This document shows, piece by piece, positions 35,362 through 43,930 of a DNA stretch of 64,000 nt. Position numbers and translations under genes: made by a program. Each line of letters starts with the position of its first letter. Within the stretch, counting starts at the first letter, position 1. The notes under the pieces were generated by a model, which was given only the letters and a program-made list of their open reading frames with translations, made no database searches and had not been told where the DNA came from. The stretch spans positions 186,001-250,000 of the forward strand of contig JAEXIT010000017.1 of NCBI GenBank assembly GCA_023446155.1. Direction: 5' to 3'. The DNA comes from Bacteroidota bacterium. Its GTDB lineage: Bacteria > Bacteroidota > Bacteroidia > Flavobacteriales > Flavobacteriaceae.

Positions 35362-35844
35362 CTATTTCATGGCGCAAATGACACCGCCCATAATCATACA
35401 ACTAACCACCCAGAAACCACCGGCGATTAAAGTATATTTCCAGGATCTGCGCTCAAATAGAGCTCCTGTTCCTACTACCGGTAAGGCAAAAAATAAGCCT
35501 GAGAAAAATCCGTGTAACATTCCGTGTTTAAAAGTACGGAAAGCATCCCCATAATCAGCCATAAAAGCCTGATACGATGGTTTTGCCAAAGTAGGATCAC
35601 CACCAATCATTCCTAAAGCTCCAAATTGATGAATGGTTAGCATCTGTAGAATAAAAGAAATAAAAAAGGCATAGACGATGGCCATGCCGAATATAACAGC
35701 CATATTGCCGGTTTTCACCTGCTCTTCTGTTAAATGGGCCTCTTTCATCCAAATGGTACCGAAAACTTTCGGATTATACCATATAAATCCAACTACTAGA
35801 GTGGATAAGGCAGCTAGTAATAGTGCTAAAAAGTTAATTTCCAT
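35362..35844 (-). CDS. DUF1761 family membrane protein
   Basis: A 160-residue integral membrane protein with four predicted helices (about 5-23, 49-69, 109-127 and 137-157). The first helix is followed by GFIWYNPKVFGTIWMKEAHLTEEQ, the DUF1761 signature. The family's function is unknown. It appears to be a single-gene unit flanked by a long non-coding region on its promoter side. Confidence 0.9.
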   Translation of the reverse strand: MEINFLALLLAALSTLVVGFIWYNPKVFGTIWMKEAHLTEEQVKTGNMAVIFGMAIVYAFFISFILQMLTIHQFGALGMIGGDPTLAKPSYQAFMADYGDAFRTFKHGMLHGFFSGLFFALPVVGTGALFERRSWKYTLIAGGFWVVSCMIMGGVICAMK

Positions 35845-36323
35845 AATTTTTTTGTTTTTTGTTGTATAAATGTATGAAAATTAACATTGTCTTTTTGATT
35901 TTTATTTCGAATGATTGCTTCTGTTGAAGATGTAGTAGATCAATCGCTTTTTAAGGAGTAGAAGTACCCTAAAATGAGTATACGCAAATACACTCAAATA
36001 ATAATAAATATAAATTATAAAATTTTGATTTATAGTGTTTTAAATCTTTTTTTATCCTTGCGTATAGGTGCGTAGTTGAATTTTTTTTTCGCTGTTTTTT
36101 TTGCTGTTACTTTGTCCTGTAAATGATTCGGAAATCACAATGAGTTATGCATGACAAAGTTGCTTTTAAAGCATCTGTTAAAGAATAAAACAAGTTGGAA
36201 AGTAGATGTAATCGATAATTCTGACTTTGTCATTAGGTAGTAAAGAATAGGTAGAAAAGAAAATGATATTCTTGATTTCATAGGAAAGATTGTTGTCGAA
36301 TTTATTTTTCATAATTACTTAAA
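35845..36323. other. Gene-free region upstream of the structured repeats
   Basis: No open frame or RNA gene is recognised. The sequence is very AT-rich with T-runs (36050-36110). It must hold the minus-strand DUF1761 promoter. Together with the three repeats it forms a 1.1-kb stretch without protein genes. Confidence 0.6.
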
Positions 36324-36425
36324 ATTAAAGTTTTTTGAGGTTAAACAGTTGTTAATGAGGCACCCGTTAAATTCTTGAAATTGATTGGGGGAGTCAGTTT
36401 TAAAGATAGGGTGTCTCTTAACTAT
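36324..36425 (+). repeat. Structured repeat, copy 1 (putative ncRNA)
   Basis: First of three units of about 100 bp. It has a leader (TAAAGTTTTTTG ... GTTAAACAGTT), an outer arm GTTAATGAGGCACCC pairing with GGGTGTCTCTTAAC at 36409-36422, and an inner hairpin AAATTGATT-GGGGG-AGTCAGTTT at 36378-36400. The inner stem extends by ATTCTTG / TAAAGAT with one mismatch. Confidence 0.75.
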
Positions 36426-36505
36426 GTGATTTTAAAACAATCTATGAGTACGGAAAGTAATAATTGCGGTGTAATTTTTCTTATTGGAAAGTAAGATTAT
36501 TTGAA

Positions 36506-36607
36506 AATAAAGTTTTTTGGGGTTAAACAGTTGTTAATGAGGCACCCGTTGGATTTTTAAAATTGATTGGGGGAGTCAGTTTTGAAGAAAGGGTGTCTCT
36601 TAACTAT
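36506..36607 (+). repeat. Structured repeat, copy 2 (putative ncRNA)
   Basis: Same layout as copy 1: outer arms at 36533-36547 and 36591-36604, inner hairpin with GGGGG loop at 36560-36582. The stem extension is different in sequence (TTTTTA / TGAAGA) but pairs completely, including G-U pairs. The spacer to copy 1 is 80 bp of unrelated sequence. Confidence 0.75.
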
Positions 36608-36682
36608 TTAAATTTTAGAAACAGTTTAGTTTTTGGAAATTTAATGGAATTATTTTATAATGAAAAATCAGAAGATTTTAAA

Positions 36683-36784
36683 AATAAAGTTTTTTGGAGT
36701 TAAATAGTTGTTAATGAGGCATTCGTTAGATTCGTTAAATTGATTGGGGGAGTCAGTTTGAACGAGAGGATGCCTCTTAACTAT
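36683..36784 (+). repeat. Structured repeat, copy 3 (putative ncRNA)
   Basis: Outer arms at 36710-36724 and 36768-36781, inner hairpin with GGGGG loop at 36737-36759, extended by CGTT / AACG. In the outer arm CACCC has become CATTC, and the partner has changed to GGATG, so pairing is kept. The spacer to copy 2 is 75 bp. Confidence 0.75.
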
Positions 36785-36967
36785 TTCTCTTGATTGATTT
36801 TTGTGAGGCAAAGATACGTATATTATGATGTAACTCTTTATGAAGAATAGGGTTTGATGTTGATAGGCGGTGGAATGTCTTGAAATGACCTTGGTGTAGC
36901 AGTGCGATTATATAGGGTAAGAGGTGTAAAATGATAAAATGACTTGATGCAACAAAGGATTAGGATC

Positions 36968-37607
36968 TTATAATGCTGTTTTAAAATGAAGGTTTGCTAT
37001 AGCGAGTGCTGCTTTTAATTTAGGTAAAGAACGTTCGCCCATGCCATGTAAGGCCATAACTTCTTTTTCACTAAATCGTGATAGATCGCTAGCCGATAGA
37101 ATATTGTTGCTTTCCAAAGCTCGCCTTGCAGGAGCGGAAAATTGCGATAAAAAATCATCTTTAGTTTTTTGGGTTGCGTCACATGTCGGACATACGGGAC
37201 AATCATTGCTTTTATAAGAGCGGTGTCCGTTTTTACAAATGCGAAGCGACTTTTTTGCGATCGCTTTTTCGGTATTTTCTTTGACTCTGAAAGTAACTAT
37301 AGCTTTGATAAGTGTCAAAGGTAATGGTTGCTCGATTGGAAATTGTACCGATCCTTTAGCGCTTTTATAAAGGGATAACTCTCTTCTAAATGCGTCAATG
37401 CCTGATGGGGTAGAAGCCAATATGATGACTATAGGCCGCAAAATGGACCACATTCCCATGCAATTTAAAAGTAGGTATTCCATAACGAATTACTTCTTCT
37501 GCTTCCGGGATGATCTCTTTAATCGCATTGCGAAGTTGTGTGAGTAGTAGTTGAATTGTCTCTGGAAATTCGCTGATGTAATGATCAATTTCTTTTGATG
37601 TTTCCAT
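36968..37607 (-). pseudogene. Frameshifted DUF1801 protein with zinc-ribbon and HhH extension
   Basis: The first 70 residues (METSKEIDHYISEFPETIQ ... HIGFYP) are the N-terminal part of a DUF1801 (YdhG-like) domain. The frame then breaks near 37405-37416, and the rest of the domain continues in another frame (PSGIDAFRRELSLYKSAKGSVQFP), followed by RVKEN, a Cys-rich segment (ICKNGHRSYKSNDCPVCPTC) and a helix-hairpin-helix tail like the RNA polymerase alpha C-terminal domain (VMALHGMGERSLPKLKAAL). The intact product would have about 210 residues. The break is at a CCCC run: one extra C, or a 5-bp loss from the usual FYPTPSG, would explain it. Sequencing error is possible. Confidence 0.75.
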
Positions 37608-37651
37608 AACTCGTAGTAATGTGAAAAGACAGTTATAAAAATACGATTCTT

Positions 37652-38287
37652 TTATAAGAATTTGTATTCGACAGCCATTTTAATCAGTTCGGCTACATTC
37701 TTAGCGCCGAATTTCTGAAGCAGATTTCGCCTGTGTGTTTCAACTGTTAAGGGACTTACAAAAAGGTCATCTGCAATAGCCACCGTAGTTTCGCCATTTG
37801 CAATTTTCTCTAAAATCTGCTTCTCTCTTTTTGTCAATGTTGGTATTGCTTTCCATTCGTTTTGCGATGGTTTCATCATGATCTCTTTCGCTTCTTTGCT
37901 AAAGGCCAATTTTCCCTCCAAAGCTTCCGAAATACAGTTGAGAAGCTCGTCGGCATCCGCATTTTTTAAGACATAACCACCTGCACCATTTTGAAGTAGC
38001 TGCATCATAATGCTGCGTTCCGCTTGATTACTCAAACCTAAAATAACCGTTTCAGGTGTTTTTTTCTTGATGATTTTGCAAAGTTCAATCCCGTGGTAGT
38101 CGGGGAGCATAATGTCGAGTAATACAATGTCTACAGCATTATTTTCGAGAAAATCAAGGAATGATGCACCATTCGTAAAACTAACAGCAGTAATGCGGAA
38201 ACTGTTTTTTAATAATGTTTTTAGACCTTCAATAACAATTGGATGATCATCAACAATGGCCAGAATAATTTTGGAAGTATCAGACAT
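37652..38287 (-). CDS. NarL/FixJ-type response regulator
   Basis: A 211-residue two-component regulator. The receiver domain (about 6-122) has the acidic pair DD at 13-14, the phospho-acceptor Asp58 (IVLLDIMLPD) and a conserved Lys near 109. The C-terminal LuxR-type helix-turn-helix (LTKREKQILEKIANGETT, then LTVETHRRNLLQKFGA) binds DNA. The start codon overlaps the histidine kinase stop by 8 bp, so the two are translationally coupled. The targets are unknown. Confidence 0.95.
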   Translation of the reverse strand: MSDTSKIILAIVDDHPIVIEGLKTLLKNSFRITAVSFTNGASFLDFLENNAVDIVLLDIMLPDYHGIELCKIIKKKTPETVILGLSNQAERSIMMQLLQNGAGGYVLKNADADELLNCISEALEGKLAFSKEAKEIMMKPSQNEWKAIPTLTKREKQILEKIANGETTVAIADDLFVSPLTVETHRRNLLQKFGAKNVAELIKMAVEYKFL

Positions 38288-40292
38288 AGAGTTCGATGTT
38301 TATTGTGGTTCCCTCTTGAGGAGCCGAATGAATTTCAACAGTTCCATTTAGGTATTTTGCCCGATTTTCAATATTGGTAATGCCAATCCCTTTTTTCTGA
38401 TTCAGAATGTTTTTGTCAAACCCTTTTCCATCGTCCTCTACTGTGATGAAAAAGGCTTTCCCATTCTGACTGCATTGTACCATAATATTTTTGGAGTTTG
38501 CATGTCGAATGGCATTTGATAAGGCCTCCTGAACAATACGGTAGATGATTACCTGAGTAGCGATTTCCATTTCGGGATCAATATTAAAAGATTCATAACT
38601 AATGGAAGTACTTTGAGATTCGAGAGATTCACACAGGTCTTTTAAGGCTGTCTCTAAGCCAAAACGTAGTAATGTTTCCGGCATCATATTACGGGCAATA
38701 CGCCGTAATTCGGTAACTGCATTGTCGAGTTGCCCGATGATTTTATGGATTTCTACAGGATCGGGATTTTTTCCACTGCCACTCATTTCTCCAGACAGTT
38801 TTATTTTGATTCCGGCCAACATTCCTCCCAAGCCATCATGAAGGTCGCGGGCTACTCTTCGGCGTTCCCGTTCTTCGCCTTCTAACATCGCTTTGGTTGT
38901 AGATAAAAGTTGTTGTTGACGTAATTCTTTTAATTGTTGCTGGTGATTGATTTCTTTTTGTTCCGATAGTTTTTTCTGATTCCTATAGAAAGCATAAGCC
39001 AGTAAGGCGATGGCCAGAAAAAATAATGTTGATGCGCCAAGTAAACTACTAAAAAGCCGATTATTGCGAGCTGCCAGATCGGCTTCTTTTTTATCGGTTT
39101 CCAAAGCTGTGATTTTTTTCTGGTTTTCGGCATTCTGAAATTGCACTTCCAGTTCATTAATCTTCTCTTTAAGCTTACTGTCGTTAATACTATCACTAAG
39201 TTTACTGTACTGTGTTTGCCATTGATACGCTTCTTTCAGATTGCCCATTTTTTCATTAACCGCCGCCAATTGGGTATAAAACATTTTCCGATTGTTCACT
39301 TCGGTTGCCAGATTTCCTTCTTTTAAAAGCTTTAGTAACAGATCGCGGGCATTGTTATACTCTTCCAATTGCAGGTAAATGTCGTACTTTCTAAAAGTTA
39401 GCATTTGCAATAAGGTTGATTGGTTTAAACTTTTAGCAAGTGCGATTCCTTTGTCGATACTTTTGATAGCATTGTTAAAATAACCTTTGGAGATAAGATA
39501 CAATCCTTCGTTGTAATAGTAGTAAGGATATTGGGTCGATTCTTTATGTGGTTCCAGTATCACTTTTGCTTTGTCCAACATGATTTTGGCCGTTTCACTA
39601 TCACCTTTATAAATGAAATTACTCACTGCACCCAGGTAGGCAAGCATTAGTTCGGAAGATCCCGGTTTGTTTTTTTCGAGTAAATCGATGGCTTTTTTAT
39701 TATAAGCTTCAGCCTTATCAAACTGAGAATTATACATAAAAAGGGTGCCCAATTGCGAGTAATAATGGGCTGTTTTTTCAGATTTTCCGGACTGTTGTGC
39801 AAGTGGGATTGATTTGTTTAGTAAGATGTTGATTATAAAAGGGTCTCCTTTTTTGTTCCGTTGTAAAATACCATAGTTGTACCAAGCTGCAGCTGCGGCT
39901 TCATAACTGGCGGGAATACGGAATGGGGCAAGTTTTTGAGTGGCTTTGTACAGCGATATCTGTGCCTTTTCCGGATGAATTGCTGAGAGGTGTTGCCCCT
40001 CATAAAAAAGATATAAAGCATTTAGAAAAGGGTTTTTAGCACCCAGTTGTTTGCCTTTGGTTAAGAACATTCTGCTTTTTACGGTGTCTTTTGCGCGCCA
40101 ATAATCGGAAAGCAGAAAACTGGCATTGGCTCTAAGACTGTCGGCCGATCTGGAATAGACTATATGACTAAGGCTGTCGGCATAGGTCTTTTCGTTAACA
40201 GGTAATAGCTGTTGTGCTGTTACGGAAATGAAAAAGCTGTGGAGTATCAAAAAAAGCCATAAGGACTTACGTGAATATAGGAACCGATGCAT
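38280..40292 (-). CDS. Sensor histidine kinase with TPR sensor region
   Basis: A 670-residue kinase. The start at 40292 (MHRFLYSRKSLWLF) gives a signal peptide ending SVTAQ. TPR repeats follow (about 60-380), then a coiled coil, one transmembrane helix (about 407-427), a second coiled coil, the HisKA_3 box with phospho-accepting His (RRRVARDLHDGLGGM) and an HATPase domain (NAIRHAN, VEDDGKGFD, GIGITNIENRA). An in-frame ATG at 40325 would add 11 residues. It pairs with the NarL-type regulator downstream. The ligand sensed through the TPR region is unknown. Confidence 0.94.
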   Translation of the reverse strand: MHRFLYSRKSLWLFLILHSFFISVTAQQLLPVNEKTYADSLSHIVYSRSADSLRANASFLLSDYWRAKDTVKSRMFLTKGKQLGAKNPFLNALYLFYEGQHLSAIHPEKAQISLYKATQKLAPFRIPASYEAAAAAWYNYGILQRNKKGDPFIINILLNKSIPLAQQSGKSEKTAHYYSQLGTLFMYNSQFDKAEAYNKKAIDLLEKNKPGSSELMLAYLGAVSNFIYKGDSETAKIMLDKAKVILEPHKESTQYPYYYYNEGLYLISKGYFNNAIKSIDKGIALAKSLNQSTLLQMLTFRKYDIYLQLEEYNNARDLLLKLLKEGNLATEVNNRKMFYTQLAAVNEKMGNLKEAYQWQTQYSKLSDSINDSKLKEKINELEVQFQNAENQKKITALETDKKEADLAARNNRLFSSLLGASTLFFLAIALLAYAFYRNQKKLSEQKEINHQQQLKELRQQQLLSTTKAMLEGEERERRRVARDLHDGLGGMLAGIKIKLSGEMSGSGKNPDPVEIHKIIGQLDNAVTELRRIARNMMPETLLRFGLETALKDLCESLESQSTSISYESFNIDPEMEIATQVIIYRIVQEALSNAIRHANSKNIMVQCSQNGKAFFITVEDDGKGFDKNILNQKKGIGITNIENRAKYLNGTVEIHSAPQEGTTINIELYV

Positions 40293-40454
40293 GGGGAATA
40301 CCGTACTATTTTGGATTATAAACAAGAATTTTCTTTCTAAACAATCGTTTTAAAAAGATAAAATCCTTCAAAGATTGCAAAAACATCGCAAAAAGCCATG
40401 CGAATGTGATAAAATACTGGAAAACCATTAGAAAAAAATACTCATTTTCTGCGA

Positions 40455-40485
40455 TTGTTGCTGTTTTCTTGGGAATCTAACTTTG
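40455..40485 (+). promoter_or_regulatory. Promoter of the 136-aa lipoprotein gene
   Basis: TTG, 20 nt, TAACTTTG: both elements match the Bacteroidota sigma-A consensus and the spacing is ideal. It ends 40 bp before the start codon. Confidence 0.65.
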
Positions 40486-40525
40486 CTACAGTAAAAGATT
40501 GTTAACCATTTAGACATTTTATATT

Positions 40526-40936
40526 ATGAGAAAGAAGATTTTAGCGACGTTAGTATTGACCATGGCTTTCGGATTGATTTCCACATCGTGTAGTAGCGAT
40601 AGTGATGGGTCGGGAAATGGCAATGGATCTGGAGGAACCAACAAAATGGTACGTTATAAAGCGATAGCATCCGATAATGCAACAATTGACGTAATTGCCT
40701 ATACCAATTCACAAGGTGATATGACAACCCATACAGCTATAAATGCAACTACATGGGAAAGCCCGGAAATTAGCATGCCAGCTTCAGTACAAGCCATTTC
40801 GTTTGGAGGATCGGCCAATGTAAACACACAGGGAGAAAGCGGCACACTTAAAGTACAGATTATTGTAAACGGAGAGGTGGTCAAAGAAAATATCTCAACC
40901 GGATCAGTTATGTCGGCGTCGACTACGCTATATTAA
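40526..40936 (+). CDS. Small lipoprotein of unknown function
   Basis: A 136-residue lipoprotein with a lipobox at about Cys22 (LISTSC), followed by an acidic Ser/Gly linker (SSDSDGSGNGNGSGG) and one beta-rich domain (residues 40-136) with an ISMPASVQAISFGG turn and a closing LKVQIIVNGEVVKEN hairpin. The acidic residues after the Cys are compatible with surface export. It has a strong promoter and its own terminator, so it is a single-gene unit, divergent from the two-component system, which might regulate it. Confidence 0.8.
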   Translation: MRKKILATLVLTMAFGLISTSCSSDSDGSGNGNGSGGTNKMVRYKAIASDNATIDVIAYTNSQGDMTTHTAINATTWESPEISMPASVQAISFGGSANVNTQGESGTLKVQIIVNGEVVKENISTGSVMSASTTLY

Positions 40937-40977
40937 TATAAAAGGAAAAATCCCATCCGATAGTTATATGCAATAAA

Positions 40978-41014
40978 AAAGGGGCTGACTCACTTTTGAG
41001 ACAGCCCCTTTCTT
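40978..41014. terminator. Bidirectional terminator
   Basis: A 14-bp stem with a one-base mismatch (AAAGGGGCTG-CTCA / TGAG-CAGCCCCTTT), a CTTT loop and A/T runs on both sides, between convergent genes. Confidence 0.88.
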
Positions 41015-41033
41015 TTGTGGTATTTGATACAAT

Positions 41034-41780
41034 TTAGAAGCTAATAGGAGCAATATCCGTTTCTATATATGGTCCCAGTTTTGTCTTAACGATTTCGCGT
41101 ATCTGATTGTAGATATAAGTATTTAAGGTTGTTTTTTGAATGTTATAAAACAAATCAGAGCGAGAGCTTGGATAGGCTGAAAATAAAAATTGTCTGGAAG
41201 GATAGGATTGCGCTACCATGGAAAAGATTCCCATAGTGGTAGTAGGCATGTCCTGTTCAGAACTGGTGACTAATGCCTGAAAGGTATGGTTGCCAACAGT
41301 GTCGAAAAGTTGCGCCGATCTACTACTTTGGTTATTATATAACGCTTCTACAGCTTGGTTTAGCCCATCGATCAAGCTAGCCTGAGCTTCATTTTTCATA
41401 GTCCTCATAACGTCGTAACTTAGTTGGATATAAGCCTCTGTACTTTTGTAAGACTTAAAAGGATTATAGCTAACAGACCATCCCGTTGTGTTCAGGACGT
41501 CAAAATACACGCGATACCAACTTTCAAATTGCGTATTTCTATTATATTGCTTGCTTGCTGTTAACTGCGCAAATAACGTAGAAAATATCACATCTTCACA
41601 CTGCTGATTGGTCATTTTTTCGTCAAAATAGATAATACTGCCATTTACTACTTTCGCCATACTATTATTTTGATTAGCGGAAATGATAGTAACACTGCTT
41701 TTGTCAGCATATTGTGACGGTGCACCCAATTCTATATTGTTAATAAAAGCTAGTCGATTTTCAATTTCTTGTAATTCCAT
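41034..41780 (-). CDS. Protein of unknown family, downstream of the actinoporin-like lipoprotein
   Basis: A 248-residue protein starting at MELQEIENRLAFINNIELGAP. The longer frame to 41915 adds 45 residues without a coherent domain, and a start at 41780 is preceded by AACGAGAGATC, so I use the shorter form. It has no signal peptide or membrane helix. A characteristic segment is FSTLFAQLTASKQYNRNTQFESWYRVYFDVL followed by WSVSYNPFKSY. I have a vague memory of this pattern in hypothetical proteins of Pseudomonas and fungi but cannot assign it. It lies 175 bp downstream of the tandem actinoporin-like gene on the same strand, so joint action is possible. Confidence 0.7.
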   Translation of the reverse strand: MELQEIENRLAFINNIELGAPSQYADKSSVTIISANQNNSMAKVVNGSIIYFDEKMTNQQCEDVIFSTLFAQLTASKQYNRNTQFESWYRVYFDVLNTTGWSVSYNPFKSYKSTEAYIQLSYDVMRTMKNEAQASLIDGLNQAVEALYNNQSSRSAQLFDTVGNHTFQALVTSSEQDMPTTTMGIFSMVAQSYPSRQFLFSAYPSSRSDLFYNIQKTTLNTYIYNQIREIVKTKLGPYIETDIAPISF

Positions 41781-41955
41781 GATCTCTCGTTTTAGGAATA
41801 CGAATGTAAAGTTGTTTTCAGTTGAGTTGTCAGGTGGTTTTGCCTGATTTCTATGTCTGATTATAACGCTCGAATTGCTTGTATAATGGCAATAGCATAG
41901 TATGAAGCCGATCACAAACAGTTGCTCCGTCGTATCAATACATCACTTTAGCATA

Positions 41956-43125
41956 TTAGTATTTTTCAACGGTAAAGTGTATCAAAGGACTGTCGCCTCG
42001 CTGAGTATGTCCGGTTAGTCGAAGTCCATTTTGTCTTCTGTCTAGCCAAGGTCGGGTGCTGTTATGGTATAAACGGTCATAGTTAATTTCTTTGTAATCA
42101 ACGAATATATTGTTAGTATAGACCCATGCCCATGGAACATAAGTACCAAAACTTACCTCCCGGTTTTTATATCTATAAGTGAGTGCATTGTATACTCCGG
42201 TAGCACATTGTGACTGATGTTTTGCTAAAACAACTCCGAAACCATGCGCTGGAATCACCCTTGGAGGTTCGCTAAAAAAGCCACTGCCATACCAGGTATT
42301 TTTATTTTTGAAGATTAAATTTTTATTAGTTTTGTTATAAATTATAATTTTAGCCGTCAAACCAGTTCCATAAGCCGCTTTTAAATCATTAATCATTTTA
42401 AGGGCTTTCTTATAATTGTTAGAAACAAAGTCTTGTGAATTAAGAGGATTTTTCAGATTCGATAAAGTACTAACGCTAAACTCAGCATAATGAGGGCCAT
42501 AGGAAAGCGGTGTGATTTTTCCGGAAATTTCGAGATTACCGAGTCGTTTTGTCATTGTAGCTCTACTATGGTAGTCTAATTCATTATTATTGAATTCTGA
42601 AAAATTGACTAACACATTACTGGACCCATAAAAGCCAAAAAACCAAAATGGAAGAGAAGAACCAAAGCACGTTGTAACATTATCATATTGATACACCAGC
42701 TCATTGTGAACGCCTTGTCTGCAAAACTCATTAGCAGATACAATTGCAGCATATTTTTTTGGTGGAATTTTCTTAGGAACACCAGTGAGAAAATAAGAAT
42801 CTTTCCATTCTCTTTTGCGTTTTAAAATTAAATCCTTATCTGTATTATTATAGATGATAATAGAAAGAGGCCATATGCCGAAGCCGCCTAAGCCTGGTGT
42901 GGTTAAGCCTATGTGTCGGTCGTTTAACATTCTTCTGGCTATTTCGAAAGCCTCTTGTTTAGTCTGGGTAATATATACCTCCCGACTGAATTGTTCGTGT
43001 GCGGAGGGCCTCCATTTTGTAGTTTCACTTTCTTTATTCTGCTCCTGTAAAAAATCGTCTTCCTGACAATTAACAAGTAATAGTACTGATAAAAGCACAG
43101 ACAATAATAATAATTTACGAATCAT
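41956..43125 (-). CDS. Lipoprotein with two actinoporin-like domains
   Basis: A 389-residue protein with lipobox LLVNC (Cys20) and an acidic stretch right after it (QEDDFLQEQ), like the surface-export signal of Flavobacteriia lipoproteins. Two homologous units follow, about 65-215 and 240-389. Each has an amphipathic helix, then IIIYN(N/K)T, a Pro-rich turn (IPPKK, IPAHG), a conserved small-residue turn (RQGVHN, CATGVYN) and an aromatic cluster (FWFFGFY, VPWAWVYTNN ... YDRLYHN). Order and spacing resemble sea-anemone actinoporins, where these aromatics bind phosphocholine. Pore formation is a prediction. The start at 43125 gives a normal signal peptide. Confidence 0.68.
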   Translation of the reverse strand: MIRKLLLLSVLLSVLLLVNCQEDDFLQEQNKESETTKWRPSAHEQFSREVYITQTKQEAFEIARRMLNDRHIGLTTPGLGGFGIWPLSIIIYNNTDKDLILKRKREWKDSYFLTGVPKKIPPKKYAAIVSANEFCRQGVHNELVYQYDNVTTCFGSSLPFWFFGFYGSSNVLVNFSEFNNNELDYHSRATMTKRLGNLEISGKITPLSYGPHYAEFSVSTLSNLKNPLNSQDFVSNNYKKALKMINDLKAAYGTGLTAKIIIYNKTNKNLIFKNKNTWYGSGFFSEPPRVIPAHGFGVVLAKHQSQCATGVYNALTYRYKNREVSFGTYVPWAWVYTNNIFVDYKEINYDRLYHNSTRPWLDRRQNGLRLTGHTQRGDSPLIHFTVEKY

Positions 43126-43539
43126 AATGATATTTTTTAAGTTAATATTGTTCTTGCTATTCATAGCAAGAGAGATCAATTCCTTTATTGGGAGAGCGGC
43201 TCAGGGAGATTGTGCGGTTATATGATGATAAAACCGCATACGGGGACAAGGAATAAATCAGTTGGATTTTAATACTGGTTTATTCTTTTGCGAGGCGCTG
43301 TCAGGGAAAGATTTTCAGGGCGTCTAAAGATGAAATATTTAGGAGAGATTAACTACTGTTTAGTAGTTGATAGTTATTAATATATGAATATACATCTAAA
43401 AACATAAAAACGCAATGCTTCGGGTTTGATTAGCTCCTTTTAGGGCTAATTTGACTATTTAGAGTTCGGGTTAATTTCAGTATTGTCGTATTTTTTAAAA
43501 AAGTTGTATATTTTCGTTTGATATACAGTAAATGGTCTG
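43126..43539. other. 414-bp gene-free region
   Basis: It holds the promoter side of the actinoporin-like gene and of the divergent 125-aa lipoprotein gene. A small imperfect hairpin (ATTAGC ... GCTAAT) lies near 43428-43449. No other gene, repeat or promoter match is convincing. Confidence 0.5.
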
Positions 43540-43917
43540 ATGATGAAAACACGATTGCTATTACTATTTCTGGTCGTATGTGTGGGATCTTGTCAAAACA
43601 CAGATAAAACCAATGCCGAAACCGAACCGAGAGAACTGAAAATGAAGTTTGATAAAGAACGGTGGCGGGTAACCAGTGATGCAGCGTATGCGTACAGGGA
43701 TAAGATGTTGCAAGATTTGATCGGGAGTAAACGGTTGAAACAGTTGAAAAAAGCAGCCGTTTTGGAATTGTTGGGAGCACCCGACCGTACCGATAGTTTG
43801 CATCTTTTTTATACCATTCTTCAGAAACGGGCGTTGTTTTTTCCGCTGCACACCAAATCGATGGTTATAAAACTGAAGGATAACGATAGTGTCGAATGGG
43901 TGAAAATACACGAATGA
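43540..43917 (+). CDS. Small lipoprotein with BamE/OmlA-like segment
   Basis: A 125-residue lipoprotein with lipobox VGSC (about Cys19) after a hydrophobic signal. Two ATG codons are adjacent; the second (43543) may be used. The segment VLELLGAPDRTDSLHLFYTI resembles the turn of BamE/SmpA-type lipoproteins, where LGxP precedes a beta hairpin. The function is unknown. It is followed after 13 bp by a GNAT acetyltransferase gene and probably co-transcribed. Confidence 0.75.
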   Translation: MMKTRLLLLFLVVCVGSCQNTDKTNAETEPRELKMKFDKERWRVTSDAAYAYRDKMLQDLIGSKRLKQLKKAAVLELLGAPDRTDSLHLFYTILQKRALFFPLHTKSMVIKLKDNDSVEWVKIHE

Positions 43918-43930
43918 TAACCGCTTATAT

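Noticed and set aside
36324..36784. CRISPR-like array (three repeats, spacers of 75-80 bp)
   Set aside because: Repeat units are about 100 bp, much longer than CRISPR repeats, diverge inside their stems while keeping pairing, and no cas gene is near.
41781..41915. N-terminal extension of the 248-residue protein
   Set aside because: The extra 45 residues have no conserved pattern, and the internal ATG gives a coherent start.
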